In this document: positions 1-6,648 of the stretch, piece after piece | Position numbering within the stretch: the stretch's first letter is position 1 | Layout: each line of letters begins with the position of its first letter | NCBI GenBank assembly: GCA_049793155.1 | Contig: JBARBN010000044.1 | Location: 1-25,064, forward strand | Length of the DNA stretch: 25,064 nucleotides | From: JALNZF01 sp049793155 | GTDB taxonomy: Bacteria > Nitrospirota > UBA9217 | Direction: 5' to 3' | Made by a program: the position numbers and the translations under genes | The notes under the pieces: model-generated | Told to the model about the DNA's origin: nothing | Databases searched by the model: none | What the model saw: the letters and a program-made list of their open reading frames with translations, nothing else

Positions 1-10
1 AAGGAGAACC

Positions 11-388
11 ATGTTCAGATTAATGCTTCGTTCAAAGATACACCGCGCGACCGTGACGGACGCGAACCTCGAGTACGAAGGCAGCCTGACCGTCGACCCC
101 ATTCTTCTCGAGGCCGCTGACATGCTTCCCTATGAGCAGGTTCGGGTCTCGAATCTCAACAACGGAGAACGGTTCGAGACGTATCTTATCCCGGGCAGAC
201 GCGGGTCGGGAGACATGTGCCTGAACGGGCCGACGGCACGAAAGGGCGCGAAAGGAGACAGGATCATCGTCTTCTGTTACGAATATTATAATGAGCAGGA
301 ACTGAAGGCCTTCAAGCCGAATATTGTGTCGGTGGATGAACGGAACAACATCATTTCCGTCGGCCATACCATTAAGGTCAAGGAGTAG
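11..388 (+). CDS. panD: Aspartate 1-decarboxylase (pyruvoyl enzyme)
   Basis: Makes beta-alanine from L-aspartate for pantothenate and coenzyme A synthesis in the cytoplasm. At 125 residues it has the usual family length. The self-processing site is visible as Gly24-Ser25 in the motif YEGS, where cleavage turns Ser25 into the pyruvoyl group. Lys9, His11, Arg54, Thr57 and Tyr58 sit where the family has active-site residues, and the NG-ARK stretch near residue 72 is also typical. The AAGGAG ribosome site lies at 1-6, so the promoter and any upstream partner are outside the window. The gene ends two bases before gatA, whose ribosome site overlaps the end of panD, so the two are probably co-transcribed. 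Identification is very secure. Confidence 0.97.
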   Translation: MFRLMLRSKIHRATVTDANLEYEGSLTVDPILLEAADMLPYEQVRVSNLNNGERFETYLIPGRRGSGDMCLNGPTARKGAKGDRIIVFCYEYYNEQELKAFKPNIVSVDERNNIISVGHTIKVKE

Positions 389-390
389 GC

Positions 391-1851
391 ATGGAGTTAT
401 ACGATCTCACCATTCACGAACTGCAGGATATGTTGAAGAAGGGCGAGACCACCGCCAGGGCCTTGACCGAGTCCGTGCTGGGCAGGATACGGTTCGTTGA
501 CGAAAGGGTCAAAGCCTACATCTCCGTGACCGCGCACGATATCGCGCTGGATGCGGCGAATACGGCCGACAAACTGAGAAAGGCCGGTGATGCCGCAGCG
601 CTCCTAGGTATTCCCCTTGCGATCAAAGACAACATGTGCACCGAGGGCATTAGAACTACCTGCGCTTCAAAAATTCTTGCTAACTTCATACCGCCCTATG
701 ACGCGACCGTGGTCCGAAAACTGAAGCAGGCCGGGTCCCTGATCTGCGGCAAACCGAACATGGATGAATTTGCAATGGGGTCTTCGACCGAGAACTCGGG
801 ATTTTTCATTACCAGGAATCCCTGGGACCTTGAACGGATCCCCGGCGGTTCGAGCGGGGGATCTGCCGCCGCTGTGGCAGCGGGCGAGTGTATTGCGGCG
901 CTCGGTTCCGACACGGGGGGCTCCATCCGTCAGCCTGCCGCGTGCTGCGGCGTCGTGGGGCTTAAACCGACCTACGGAAGGGTATCCCGGTACGGCCTCG
1001 TGGCATTCGCATCATCGCTCGACCAGATCGGGACGATCACCAAGGATGTAATGGACACGGCGCTCCTGATGAATGTCATAGCGGGTAATGATCCCAAGGA
1101 CTCCACGTCCGCCAATATTCCCGTTCCTGATTTTACGCGTGCGCTTAAGAAAGACGTTAAGGGCATGAAAATCGGGATGCCGAAAGAATATTTCATCGAA
1201 GGAATGGACCCGGAGGTTGAGAAGGCGGTCAAAGACGCGGTCAAGACGCTTGAGAGTTTGGGGGCTCAGGTCGTGGATGTATCGCTTCCCCACACTGATT
1301 ATGCAATCGCAACATATTATATTCTCTGTACATCCGAGGCCAGCTCCAACCTCGCTCGCTACGATGGAGTGAAATACGGGTTCCGCGCCGAAGGCGCGAA
1401 GGACCTTCTCGATATGTACATGAAGTCGCGCAGCCAGGGGTTCGGACCGGAGGTCAAACGCAGGATCATGCTCGGCACCTACGCGCTGTCAGCGGGCTAT
1501 TATGACGCCTATTACAAGAAGGGTCAGCAGGCGCGGACGCTGATCAAACACGATTTCGATGAGGCATTCAAGTCCGTGGACATCATTGCCACGCCCACAG
1601 CGCCGACCGCGGCGTTCAAGATCGGCGAGAAGTCGGCTGATCCGCTCCAGATGTATTTGTCGGACATCTTCACGATCAGTGTGAATCTGGCGGGCATCCC
1701 CGGGATCTCGATACCCTGCGGGTTCACGAAGAACAATCTCCCCATCGGGCTCCAGCTGCTGGGGAGGCATTTTGATGAGGGGTCTGTCTTGCATGCGTCT
1801 TTCGCGTATGAACAGGCGACGGACTGGCATAAGAGGAGAGCAAAGCTTTAG
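391..1851 (+). CDS. gatA: Asp/Glu-tRNA(Asn/Gln) amidotransferase subunit A
   Basis: Amidase subunit of GatCAB. It releases ammonia from glutamine so that mischarged Glu-tRNA(Gln) or Asp-tRNA(Asn) can be amidated. The 486-residue length is normal. The amidase-signature Ser-cisSer-Lys triad is complete: Lys79 (IPLAIKDN), Ser154 (in GGSSGGS) and Ser178 (GSDTGGS), the same numbering as I recall for the Staphylococcus enzyme. The start is fixed by AAGGAG in the last codons of panD. gatB follows in the same direction after about 107 bases. gatC is not seen in the window and may lie upstream of panD. The pairing with panD is a local arrangement without obvious pathway logic. Confidence 0.97.
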   Translation: MELYDLTIHELQDMLKKGETTARALTESVLGRIRFVDERVKAYISVTAHDIALDAANTADKLRKAGDAAALLGIPLAIKDNMCTEGIRTTCASKILANFIPPYDATVVRKLKQAGSLICGKPNMDEFAMGSSTENSGFFITRNPWDLERIPGGSSGGSAAAVAAGECIAALGSDTGGSIRQPAACCGVVGLKPTYGRVSRYGLVAFASSLDQIGTITKDVMDTALLMNVIAGNDPKDSTSANIPVPDFTRALKKDVKGMKIGMPKEYFIEGMDPEVEKAVKDAVKTLESLGAQVVDVSLPHTDYAIATYYILCTSEASSNLARYDGVKYGFRAEGAKDLLDMYMKSRSQGFGPEVKRRIMLGTYALSAGYYDAYYKKGQQARTLIKHDFDEAFKSVDIIATPTAPTAAFKIGEKSADPLQMYLSDIFTISVNLAGIPGISIPCGFTKNNLPIGLQLLGRHFDEGSVLHASFAYEQATDWHKRRAKL

Positions 1852-1858
1852 AGTCTTC

Positions 1859-1935
1859 ACCACAGAGGACCCAGAGGACTTCATTCGAGGTTCAAAATTC
1901 AAGATTCAAGTTGTTTTCTCTGTGCGCTCTGCGGT
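1859..1935. repeat. Interspersed inverted-repeat element between gatA and gatB
   Basis: The gatA-gatB gap holds an imperfect inverted repeat. The left arm at 1859-1876 (ACCACAGAGGACCCAGAG) matches the reverse complement of the right arm at 1918-1935 at 14 of 18 bases. Between the arms lie three tandem copies of a seven-base unit of the type TTCAARA (1891-1897, 1898-1904, 1905-1911). I recall similar ACCACAGAGGACACAGAG and TTCAAGATTCAA stretches as dispersed non-coding repeats in Nitrospirota and deltaproteobacterial genomes. That is memory, not a search result. It could form a long hairpin in the gatAB transcript. Confidence 0.6.
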
Positions 1936-1958
1936 CAATGTTTTTGAAAGGATTCATC

Positions 1959-3395
1959 ATGAAATACGAAGCAGTCATCGGTCTGGAAGTGCATGCCCAG
2001 CTTCAGACCAATACGAAAATATTCTGCGGATGCGAGACAAAATTCGGCGAGGAGGCGAACACGAGGACGTGCCCGGTCTGCATCGGCATGCCCGGTGTGT
2101 TGCCGGTGTTGAACAGGAGGGCCGTGGAATACGCGGTAAGGACGGGTCTTGCCACTCACAGCACCATAAGCCCTTTCAGCCGGTTCGCGCGAAAGAACTA
2201 CTTCTACCCCGATCTCCCAAAGGGCTACCAGATATCGCAATATGAATTGCCCATCTGTGAGCACGGGTACGTTGAGATCGTGGTCGACGGTGCGGTCAAG
2301 CGCATCGGGCTCACTCGCATCCATCTCGAAGAGGATGCAGGGAAGAACCTTCATCAGGCGGAGAGCGGGGCGAGCCTTGTGGACCTGAACCGCGCGGGCA
2401 CGCCGCTGATGGAGATCGTGTCAGAACCGGAAATCCGTACACCGGAAGAGGCGTCCGAGTATCTTCAGAAGCTCCGGGCGATCCTGCGCTACATCGAGGT
2501 CTCGGACGCAGACATGGAGAAGGGGAACTTCCGGTGCGATGCCAACGTCTCGATCCGTCCGGTCGGCGCGAAGGAATTCGGCACCCGGGCGGAGATCAAG
2601 AACGTGAACTCCTTCAAGTTCGTGCAGAAGGCGATCGAGTACGAGATCAAGCGGCAGGCGCAGATCCTCGACGAAGGGGGCAGGGTGGTGCAGGAGACCC
2701 GGCTCTTCGACTCGAACAAGGGTGTCACCTTCTCGATGCGAAGCAAGGAGGAGGCGCACGACTATCGCTATTTCCCGGAGCCCGATCTCGTGCCGGTAGT
2801 CGTTTCCCGGGAGTTGATCGAGGAGATCCGCAAGTCAATACCGGAACTGCCTGACGCGCGTCGTGGACGCTTTGTCAGGGAATACCATTTGCCGGAGTAT
2901 GATGCGGACATGCTGACCCAGTCCCGCGCCATGGCCGGTTATTTTGAAGAAACGGTAAAAATTGCCGGGAGGGACCGCGCAAAGGAAGTATCCAACTGGA
3001 TGTTGGGTGAGCATTTACGATTGCTCAATATGGACAACAGGGATATCAGTAATTCCACCATCACGCCGTCCATGAGCGCAGGCGTCATTGATCTGATAAT
3101 AAAAGGAACGATAAGCAATAAGATCGCCAAGACCGTGTTCGAGGAAATGTTCAAGAGCGGCAAGGATGCATTGTCGGTCGTGCAGGAGAAGGGCCTTATC
3201 CAGGTGTCCGACACCGGGGCTATCGATGCGATCATCGATGAGGTGATCAAGGCAAATCCCGGTCAGCACGCAGACTATAAGGCAGGCAAGGAGAAGCTAT
3301 TCACCTTTTTCGTGGGGCAGGTAATGAAGGCGAGCAAGGGCAAGGCAAATCCGGATATGGTGAATCAACGGCTCAAGAAGAAACTGAGCGAATGA
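1959..3395 (+). CDS. gatB: Asp/Glu-tRNA(Asn/Gln) amidotransferase subunit B
   Basis: tRNA-binding and kinase subunit of GatCAB; it activates the acyl group of the mischarged tRNA and receives ammonia from GatA. I start at ATG 1959 (MKYEAVIGLEVHAQL), which gives 478 residues, the usual family length, with a GAAAGGA ribosome site at 1946-1952. An in-frame upstream start at 1911 would lie inside the repeat element and adds residues unlike the family. Cys23, Cys25, Cys38 and Cys41 form the zinc-type CxC...CxxC motif, followed by the conserved ARKNYFYPDLPKGYQISQYE segment. The C-terminal part from about residue 330 is the helical GatB/YqeY tail. It is probably in one transcript with gatA. Confidence 0.96.
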   Translation: MKYEAVIGLEVHAQLQTNTKIFCGCETKFGEEANTRTCPVCIGMPGVLPVLNRRAVEYAVRTGLATHSTISPFSRFARKNYFYPDLPKGYQISQYELPICEHGYVEIVVDGAVKRIGLTRIHLEEDAGKNLHQAESGASLVDLNRAGTPLMEIVSEPEIRTPEEASEYLQKLRAILRYIEVSDADMEKGNFRCDANVSIRPVGAKEFGTRAEIKNVNSFKFVQKAIEYEIKRQAQILDEGGRVVQETRLFDSNKGVTFSMRSKEEAHDYRYFPEPDLVPVVVSRELIEEIRKSIPELPDARRGRFVREYHLPEYDADMLTQSRAMAGYFEETVKIAGRDRAKEVSNWMLGEHLRLLNMDNRDISNSTITPSMSAGVIDLIIKGTISNKIAKTVFEEMFKSGKDALSVVQEKGLIQVSDTGAIDAIIDEVIKANPGQHADYKAGKEKLFTFFVGQVMKASKGKANPDMVNQRLKKKLSE

Positions 3396-3445
3396 AGCAT
3401 TCCAAAAGAGAGAGTTCAAAATAATAATTACAGGGGGATTTAGAG

Positions 3446-4138
3446 ATGCTTGAAGCAATTCACAAACACATGAGCTGGATAATGTGGGCCATCGTGGTGC
3501 TGATCACCGTGACGTTTCTTTTCTTCGGGATCTATCCATCCGACATCGGCGGCAGGTCGGTGGCAAAGGTCAACGGGGACGTGATCACTGCCGATGAGCT
3601 CAACAGGGTATATCGCACCATGTACGATAATTACAAGCAAGTGCTCAAAGACAAATTCGACGAGTCATTTGCCAAGACACTGAAGTCACAGGCCCTGCAG
3701 GAGCTGGTTGCGGGAAAACTGCTGGTTCAGGAGGCCGATCGCATAGGCCTGCGGGTCAGCGATGAGGAGCTTCAGAACGTTATCATGGCGACGCCTTCTT
3801 TTGCCCGGAACGGCAAGTTCGACAAGGGAATCTATGATCGCATCCTCGATCAGATCAATATGAAGCCGGCGGCATTTGAGGCAAACCAGCGGGAGTTCCT
3901 GCTCAGACAGAAACTGGAGAGGCTTGTGAAAGACGGCGTTGTGGTAACAGACGCTGAACTTGCCGCTTCCTATAAGCAGAAATATCCCAATGCAAAGCCC
4001 GGTGAGTTCGAGAAGAACAGGGAACCGTTCAAAGAGACGCTCCTCGCGGAAAAGCAGAGAGACGAGATGACCGCGTATTTGAGGGGGATCCAGAACAGGA
4101 CGACGATCAAGATCTACGATAAGGCGATTTCTCTGTAA
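3446..4138 (+). CDS. Membrane-anchored SurA-N/PpiD-like periplasmic chaperone, no PPIase domain
   Basis: Probable inner-membrane-anchored chaperone for proteins crossing the periplasm. Residues 10-29 form one membrane helix. Next comes the segment FFGIYPSDIGGRSVAKVNGDVIT, split here by position (about 26-48), which strongly resembles the start of PpiD/SurA-N proteins, then helical SurA-N-like sequence to about residue 178. At 230 residues it is far shorter than PpiD (roughly 600), and I see no parvulin (PpiC) domain, so it is unlikely to be an active prolyl isomerase. The stop is genuine in the sequence and the frame is intact, so this looks like a short family member rather than a broken gene. 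An AGGGGGA ribosome site precedes ATG 3446. It lies 50 bases after gatB and may be in the same transcript. Confidence 0.8.
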   Translation: MLEAIHKHMSWIMWAIVVLITVTFLFFGIYPSDIGGRSVAKVNGDVITADELNRVYRTMYDNYKQVLKDKFDESFAKTLKSQALQELVAGKLLVQEADRIGLRVSDEELQNVIMATPSFARNGKFDKGIYDRILDQINMKPAAFEANQREFLLRQKLERLVKDGVVVTDAELAASYKQKYPNAKPGEFEKNREPFKETLLAEKQRDEMTAYLRGIQNRTTIKIYDKAISL

Positions 4139-4242
4139 CAAGCGGCATTTTGAGGAGATCGGAGGGTTGGATGGCTGGAGGGCGTGAACGTCTTCTCAAC
4201 GTCTAACCCTCTATTCTACTGACATGCTGGTCATCTCCCCGC

Positions 4243-4971
4243 TCAGATGTTCGAATTCCATTCCAGATCTCCCGTCACTTCCCATTGAATGAAATTTCTG
4301 ATCTTCAGCAGGGCATTTTCCGGGACATCGACAAAACGGAGGCCCATGCCCGGTTCGCACTCGAACTGGGTGCCGAGTGGCAGGGCCCGGACCACTTCCG
4401 CCGATAATTCCATTGTCTCGGCGTCATGGGGGAGTGTAAACTTGACATGAATGAGCGAGCCTTCCGGAAGCGGCTGCAGGGTGCGAAGATACATCCCGCT
4501 TTCCGACATATTCACGCTGGCCAGCACCTTTTCAGGCGTTCCTTCCGTTATTTCCACATGCACGCGCATCTTGACGGTGATGCGCGGGGTGGTCCTCGGC
4601 TGTCCGCTGAGACGTGCCATCACCCCGTACATGATCGCCAGGTCCAGCGGTTTCGTCAGCACGGCCGAGCAGCCCCGATCCAGCAGCTTCTGGTTGGTCC
4701 CCGGATTATCATCGGTTATAAAAACGACCAGCGGCAGTTCCTTGAGTTCGGGGTCGGACCTGAGCAGGGTAATGGCGGTATATAATGCAGGTTCTGCCAC
4801 GTCTCCGTCAAAAAGGATGAGGGAAAAAGACTCCTTCCGGGCAAGGCGGATCCCCTCATCCGGGGTCGTGGCAAGGACGGGGGAGAACCAGATCCGGTTC
4901 ATGAGAATGCCGAGATACATCTGACCCGCAGCAGTATGACAGATGATGAGGACCTGTTTTTTTTCAGACAT
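4243..4971 (-). CDS. Receiver-PilZ response regulator (c-di-GMP effector)
   Basis: A 242-residue two-domain protein. Residues 5-120 form a receiver domain, with Asp55 as candidate phosphoacceptor (LILFDGD) and Lys107 as the conserved lysine (LTKPLD). The acidic pair usually found near the N-terminus is replaced by CHTA, so phosphorylation may be weak or absent. Residues 126-235 form a PilZ domain with the c-di-GMP motifs RTTPR (126-130) and NMSESG (154-159). It probably passes c-di-GMP and perhaps phosphorylation signals to motility, adhesion or polysaccharide functions; no output partner is adjacent. A GGGAG ribosome site precedes the start. Although it lies 62 bases after the dipeptidase on the same strand, it has its own promoter at 5009-5037. 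Confidence 0.85.
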   Translation of the reverse strand: MSEKKQVLIICHTAAGQMYLGILMNRIWFSPVLATTPDEGIRLARKESFSLILFDGDVAEPALYTAITLLRSDPELKELPLVVFITDDNPGTNQKLLDRGCSAVLTKPLDLAIMYGVMARLSGQPRTTPRITVKMRVHVEITEGTPEKVLASVNMSESGMYLRTLQPLPEGSLIHVKFTLPHDAETMELSAEVVRALPLGTQFECEPGMGLRFVDVPENALLKIRNFIQWEVTGDLEWNSNI

Positions 4972-5008
4972 GAAACTGCTCCCTTCCGCACACGGAGAAT
5001 CAGCCTAG

Positions 5009-5037
5009 ATTAAAGCATGGATGGATACTGATGTCAA
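5009..5037 (-). promoter_or_regulatory. Sigma-70 promoter for the receiver-PilZ gene
   Basis: On the minus strand, TTGACA (5032-5037) and TTTAAT (5009-5014) are separated by exactly 17 bases. The -35 is consensus and the -10 matches five of six. The -35 box overlaps the last codons of the upstream dipeptidase. Predicted transcription start is near 5002, giving a leader of about 31 bases with a GGGAG ribosome site. Confidence 0.7.
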
Positions 5038-6464
5038 CCTTTCAAATCAGCAAGTTCCGATAAGAGCAGGATAAGGCTGCGGCAGCCCTTTTTCCAATCA
5101 GGGATCAGCAGGCTTTCGTTTTCTGAATGGGCCGCGGAGAAGGGATCACCGACACCGAAGAGCAGGGCCGGCGCGCCACCGAGTGCGTCGGTGATGGTCC
5201 GGACGAACGGGATCGATCCTCCGGCGCCCACTACTGCGGGTGTTTTCCCGTAACCCTTTTCGAGGGCGTTTCGTGCCGCTCTAAATGCGGGGCCGCTCGT
5301 ATCGGTTCTCCACCACCGGGAGGGCGTCTCGGGTTCGATCGTGACCTGTACGCCCCAGGGCGCTTGCTTCAGCAGGTGCTCTTTGAGCAGTCCCAGCGTT
5401 TCATCAGGGTCCATGTCGGGAACCGTACGGATGCCGATACGAGCCCAGGCCGCGTCGTTGATGATGTTTGCGGCCTGTTTGCGGCTGCTCGCTTCGATCG
5501 CATTGACGGAGATGGACGGCTGATGCCACATTTTATCGTATACCGGTCCTTCGCCGCCGATGATCCGCACACCTTCAAGGAGCTTTGACTGTTTCCGGTA
5601 CGTGGATTCAGTAAAGGGAAGGGTGCTCAGGTCCGCCTGTTCCTGCCGGGACTGCGCCCGCACCTTGTCCGATATTCCGGCTATGGCGGGCCTTCCCTGA
5701 TCGTCGACGAGAGACGCAAGCATTTTTGAAAGGGCGAGCACCGGATCGGGCAGCGGGCCGCCCCAGGTGCCTGAATGGACGCTTGATGAAAGCGACCGAA
5801 CCTCCACGTTCACGGTCACAATGCCGCGGAGCGAGGCGGTGAGTGACGGAACGCCGCTGTCGAAATTCTCGCTGTCGGCTATCAGAACAACGTCAGCGGA
5901 CAAAAGTTCCCGGTGCCGGTCGATTAGCTCGTTCAGGTTCGTCGAACCCACCTCTTCTTCTCCTTCGATCAGGACCTTGACGTTGATCGGCAGGCTGTTG
6001 TCGGCAGCGAGGCAGGATGCTATTGCCGCTGCGTACATGACCACGCCTGCCTTATCGTCAGATACACCGCGGCCATAGAGTCTCTCGCGCCGCTCCGATG
6101 GCTCGAAGGGCGGCGTGATCCAGAGTTTTTCATGGCCGATGGGCTGGACGTCGTAGTGAGCGTAAAGGAGGATGGTGGGTTTGCCCGGGGCGCCGATCCA
6201 TTGACCGAACACGGCGGGAAAGCCGGCGCCCGGATCAAGGATGCGCACGTCGGCGAGGCCGCATTTCATCAGGAGCGCCTCGACTGCCTCGGAGCAGCGT
6301 TTCAGCGGAGCCGGATCAAATCCGGGGAAACTGATGCTGGGAATGCGAACGAGGTCCTTGAGATCGTTCAAATGTTCCAGGGCATGATCATTGAAATGTT
6401 CCAGTGCGGCTGCAGGCAAATTGTCCATATTCACAGAAAACCTTCGCTTTGTCGCGGAAACCAT
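5034..6464 (-). CDS. M20-family metallodipeptidase
   Basis: Cytoplasmic dinuclear-zinc peptidase of the ArgE/DapE/carnosinase group; most likely a dipeptidase, exact substrate unknown. Metal and catalytic residues are visible: His103 and Asp105 (YAHYDVQP), Asp136-Asp137 (GRGVSDDK), Glu170-Glu171 (EGEEEVGS), Asp197 (LIADSE) and His446 (SAAHSENE). The lid domain inserts after about residue 210. The length (476) is normal for the branch related to carnosine dipeptidases. The start is uncertain. ATG 6464 has only a weak GAGAT ribosome site; Met13 (6428) is preceded by GAAGG at a long 12-base spacing, and homology to the family begins after it. No signal peptide is seen. A fully consensus promoter lies just upstream. 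Confidence 0.88.
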   Translation of the reverse strand: MVSATKRRFSVNMDNLPAAALEHFNDHALEHLNDLKDLVRIPSISFPGFDPAPLKRCSEAVEALLMKCGLADVRILDPGAGFPAVFGQWIGAPGKPTILLYAHYDVQPIGHEKLWITPPFEPSERRERLYGRGVSDDKAGVVMYAAAIASCLAADNSLPINVKVLIEGEEEVGSTNLNELIDRHRELLSADVVLIADSENFDSGVPSLTASLRGIVTVNVEVRSLSSSVHSGTWGGPLPDPVLALSKMLASLVDDQGRPAIAGISDKVRAQSRQEQADLSTLPFTESTYRKQSKLLEGVRIIGGEGPVYDKMWHQPSISVNAIEASSRKQAANIINDAAWARIGIRTVPDMDPDETLGLLKEHLLKQAPWGVQVTIEPETPSRWWRTDTSGPAFRAARNALEKGYGKTPAVVGAGGSIPFVRTITDALGGAPALLFGVGDPFSAAHSENESLLIPDWKKGCRSLILLLSELADLKG

Positions 6465-6496
6465 GATAATGATCTCGATGAACGATCGATGATGAC

Positions 6497-6524
6497 ATTA
6501 TACCGGACCGGAATGTGTTGTCAA
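6497..6524 (-). promoter_or_regulatory. Consensus sigma-70 promoter for the M20 dipeptidase
   Basis: On the minus strand, TTGACA (6519-6524) and TATAAT (6497-6502) are both perfect consensus hexamers, separated by 16 bases. Transcription should start near 6490, 26 bases before ATG 6464 or 62 bases before the alternative start at 6428. It is divergent to the promoter at 6569-6597. Confidence 0.8.
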
Positions 6525-6568
6525 CGAATGTTTGAAGATGCAGAGCCGGTCGTCTCCTAAATGATGCG

Positions 6569-6597
6569 TTGACGAAATCGGAAAATCACGCTATACT
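6569..6597 (+). promoter_or_regulatory. Sigma-70 promoter for the ankyrin gene
   Basis: TTGACG (6569-6574) and TATACT (6592-6597) with a 17-base spacer; each hexamer is one mismatch from consensus. Predicted start is near 6604. A strong GGAGGA ribosome site at 6635-6640 stands eight bases before ATG 6649. Confidence 0.75.
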
Positions 6598-6648
6598 CAG
6601 CACCATATTCAGCGGTAATACGTCACCAGGAAGCGGAGGAGTCATCAC

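Noticed and set aside
1911..1958. Upstream start for gatB
   Set aside because: It falls in the repeat element; the family N-terminus and ribosome site support ATG 1959.
4139..4242. Possible bidirectional terminator (GAGGGTT at 4162-4168, AACCCTC at 4205-4211, outer GGAGAT/ATCTCC)
   Set aside because: The loop is long and there is no T tract on either side, so it is too weak to call, though the position between convergent genes fits.
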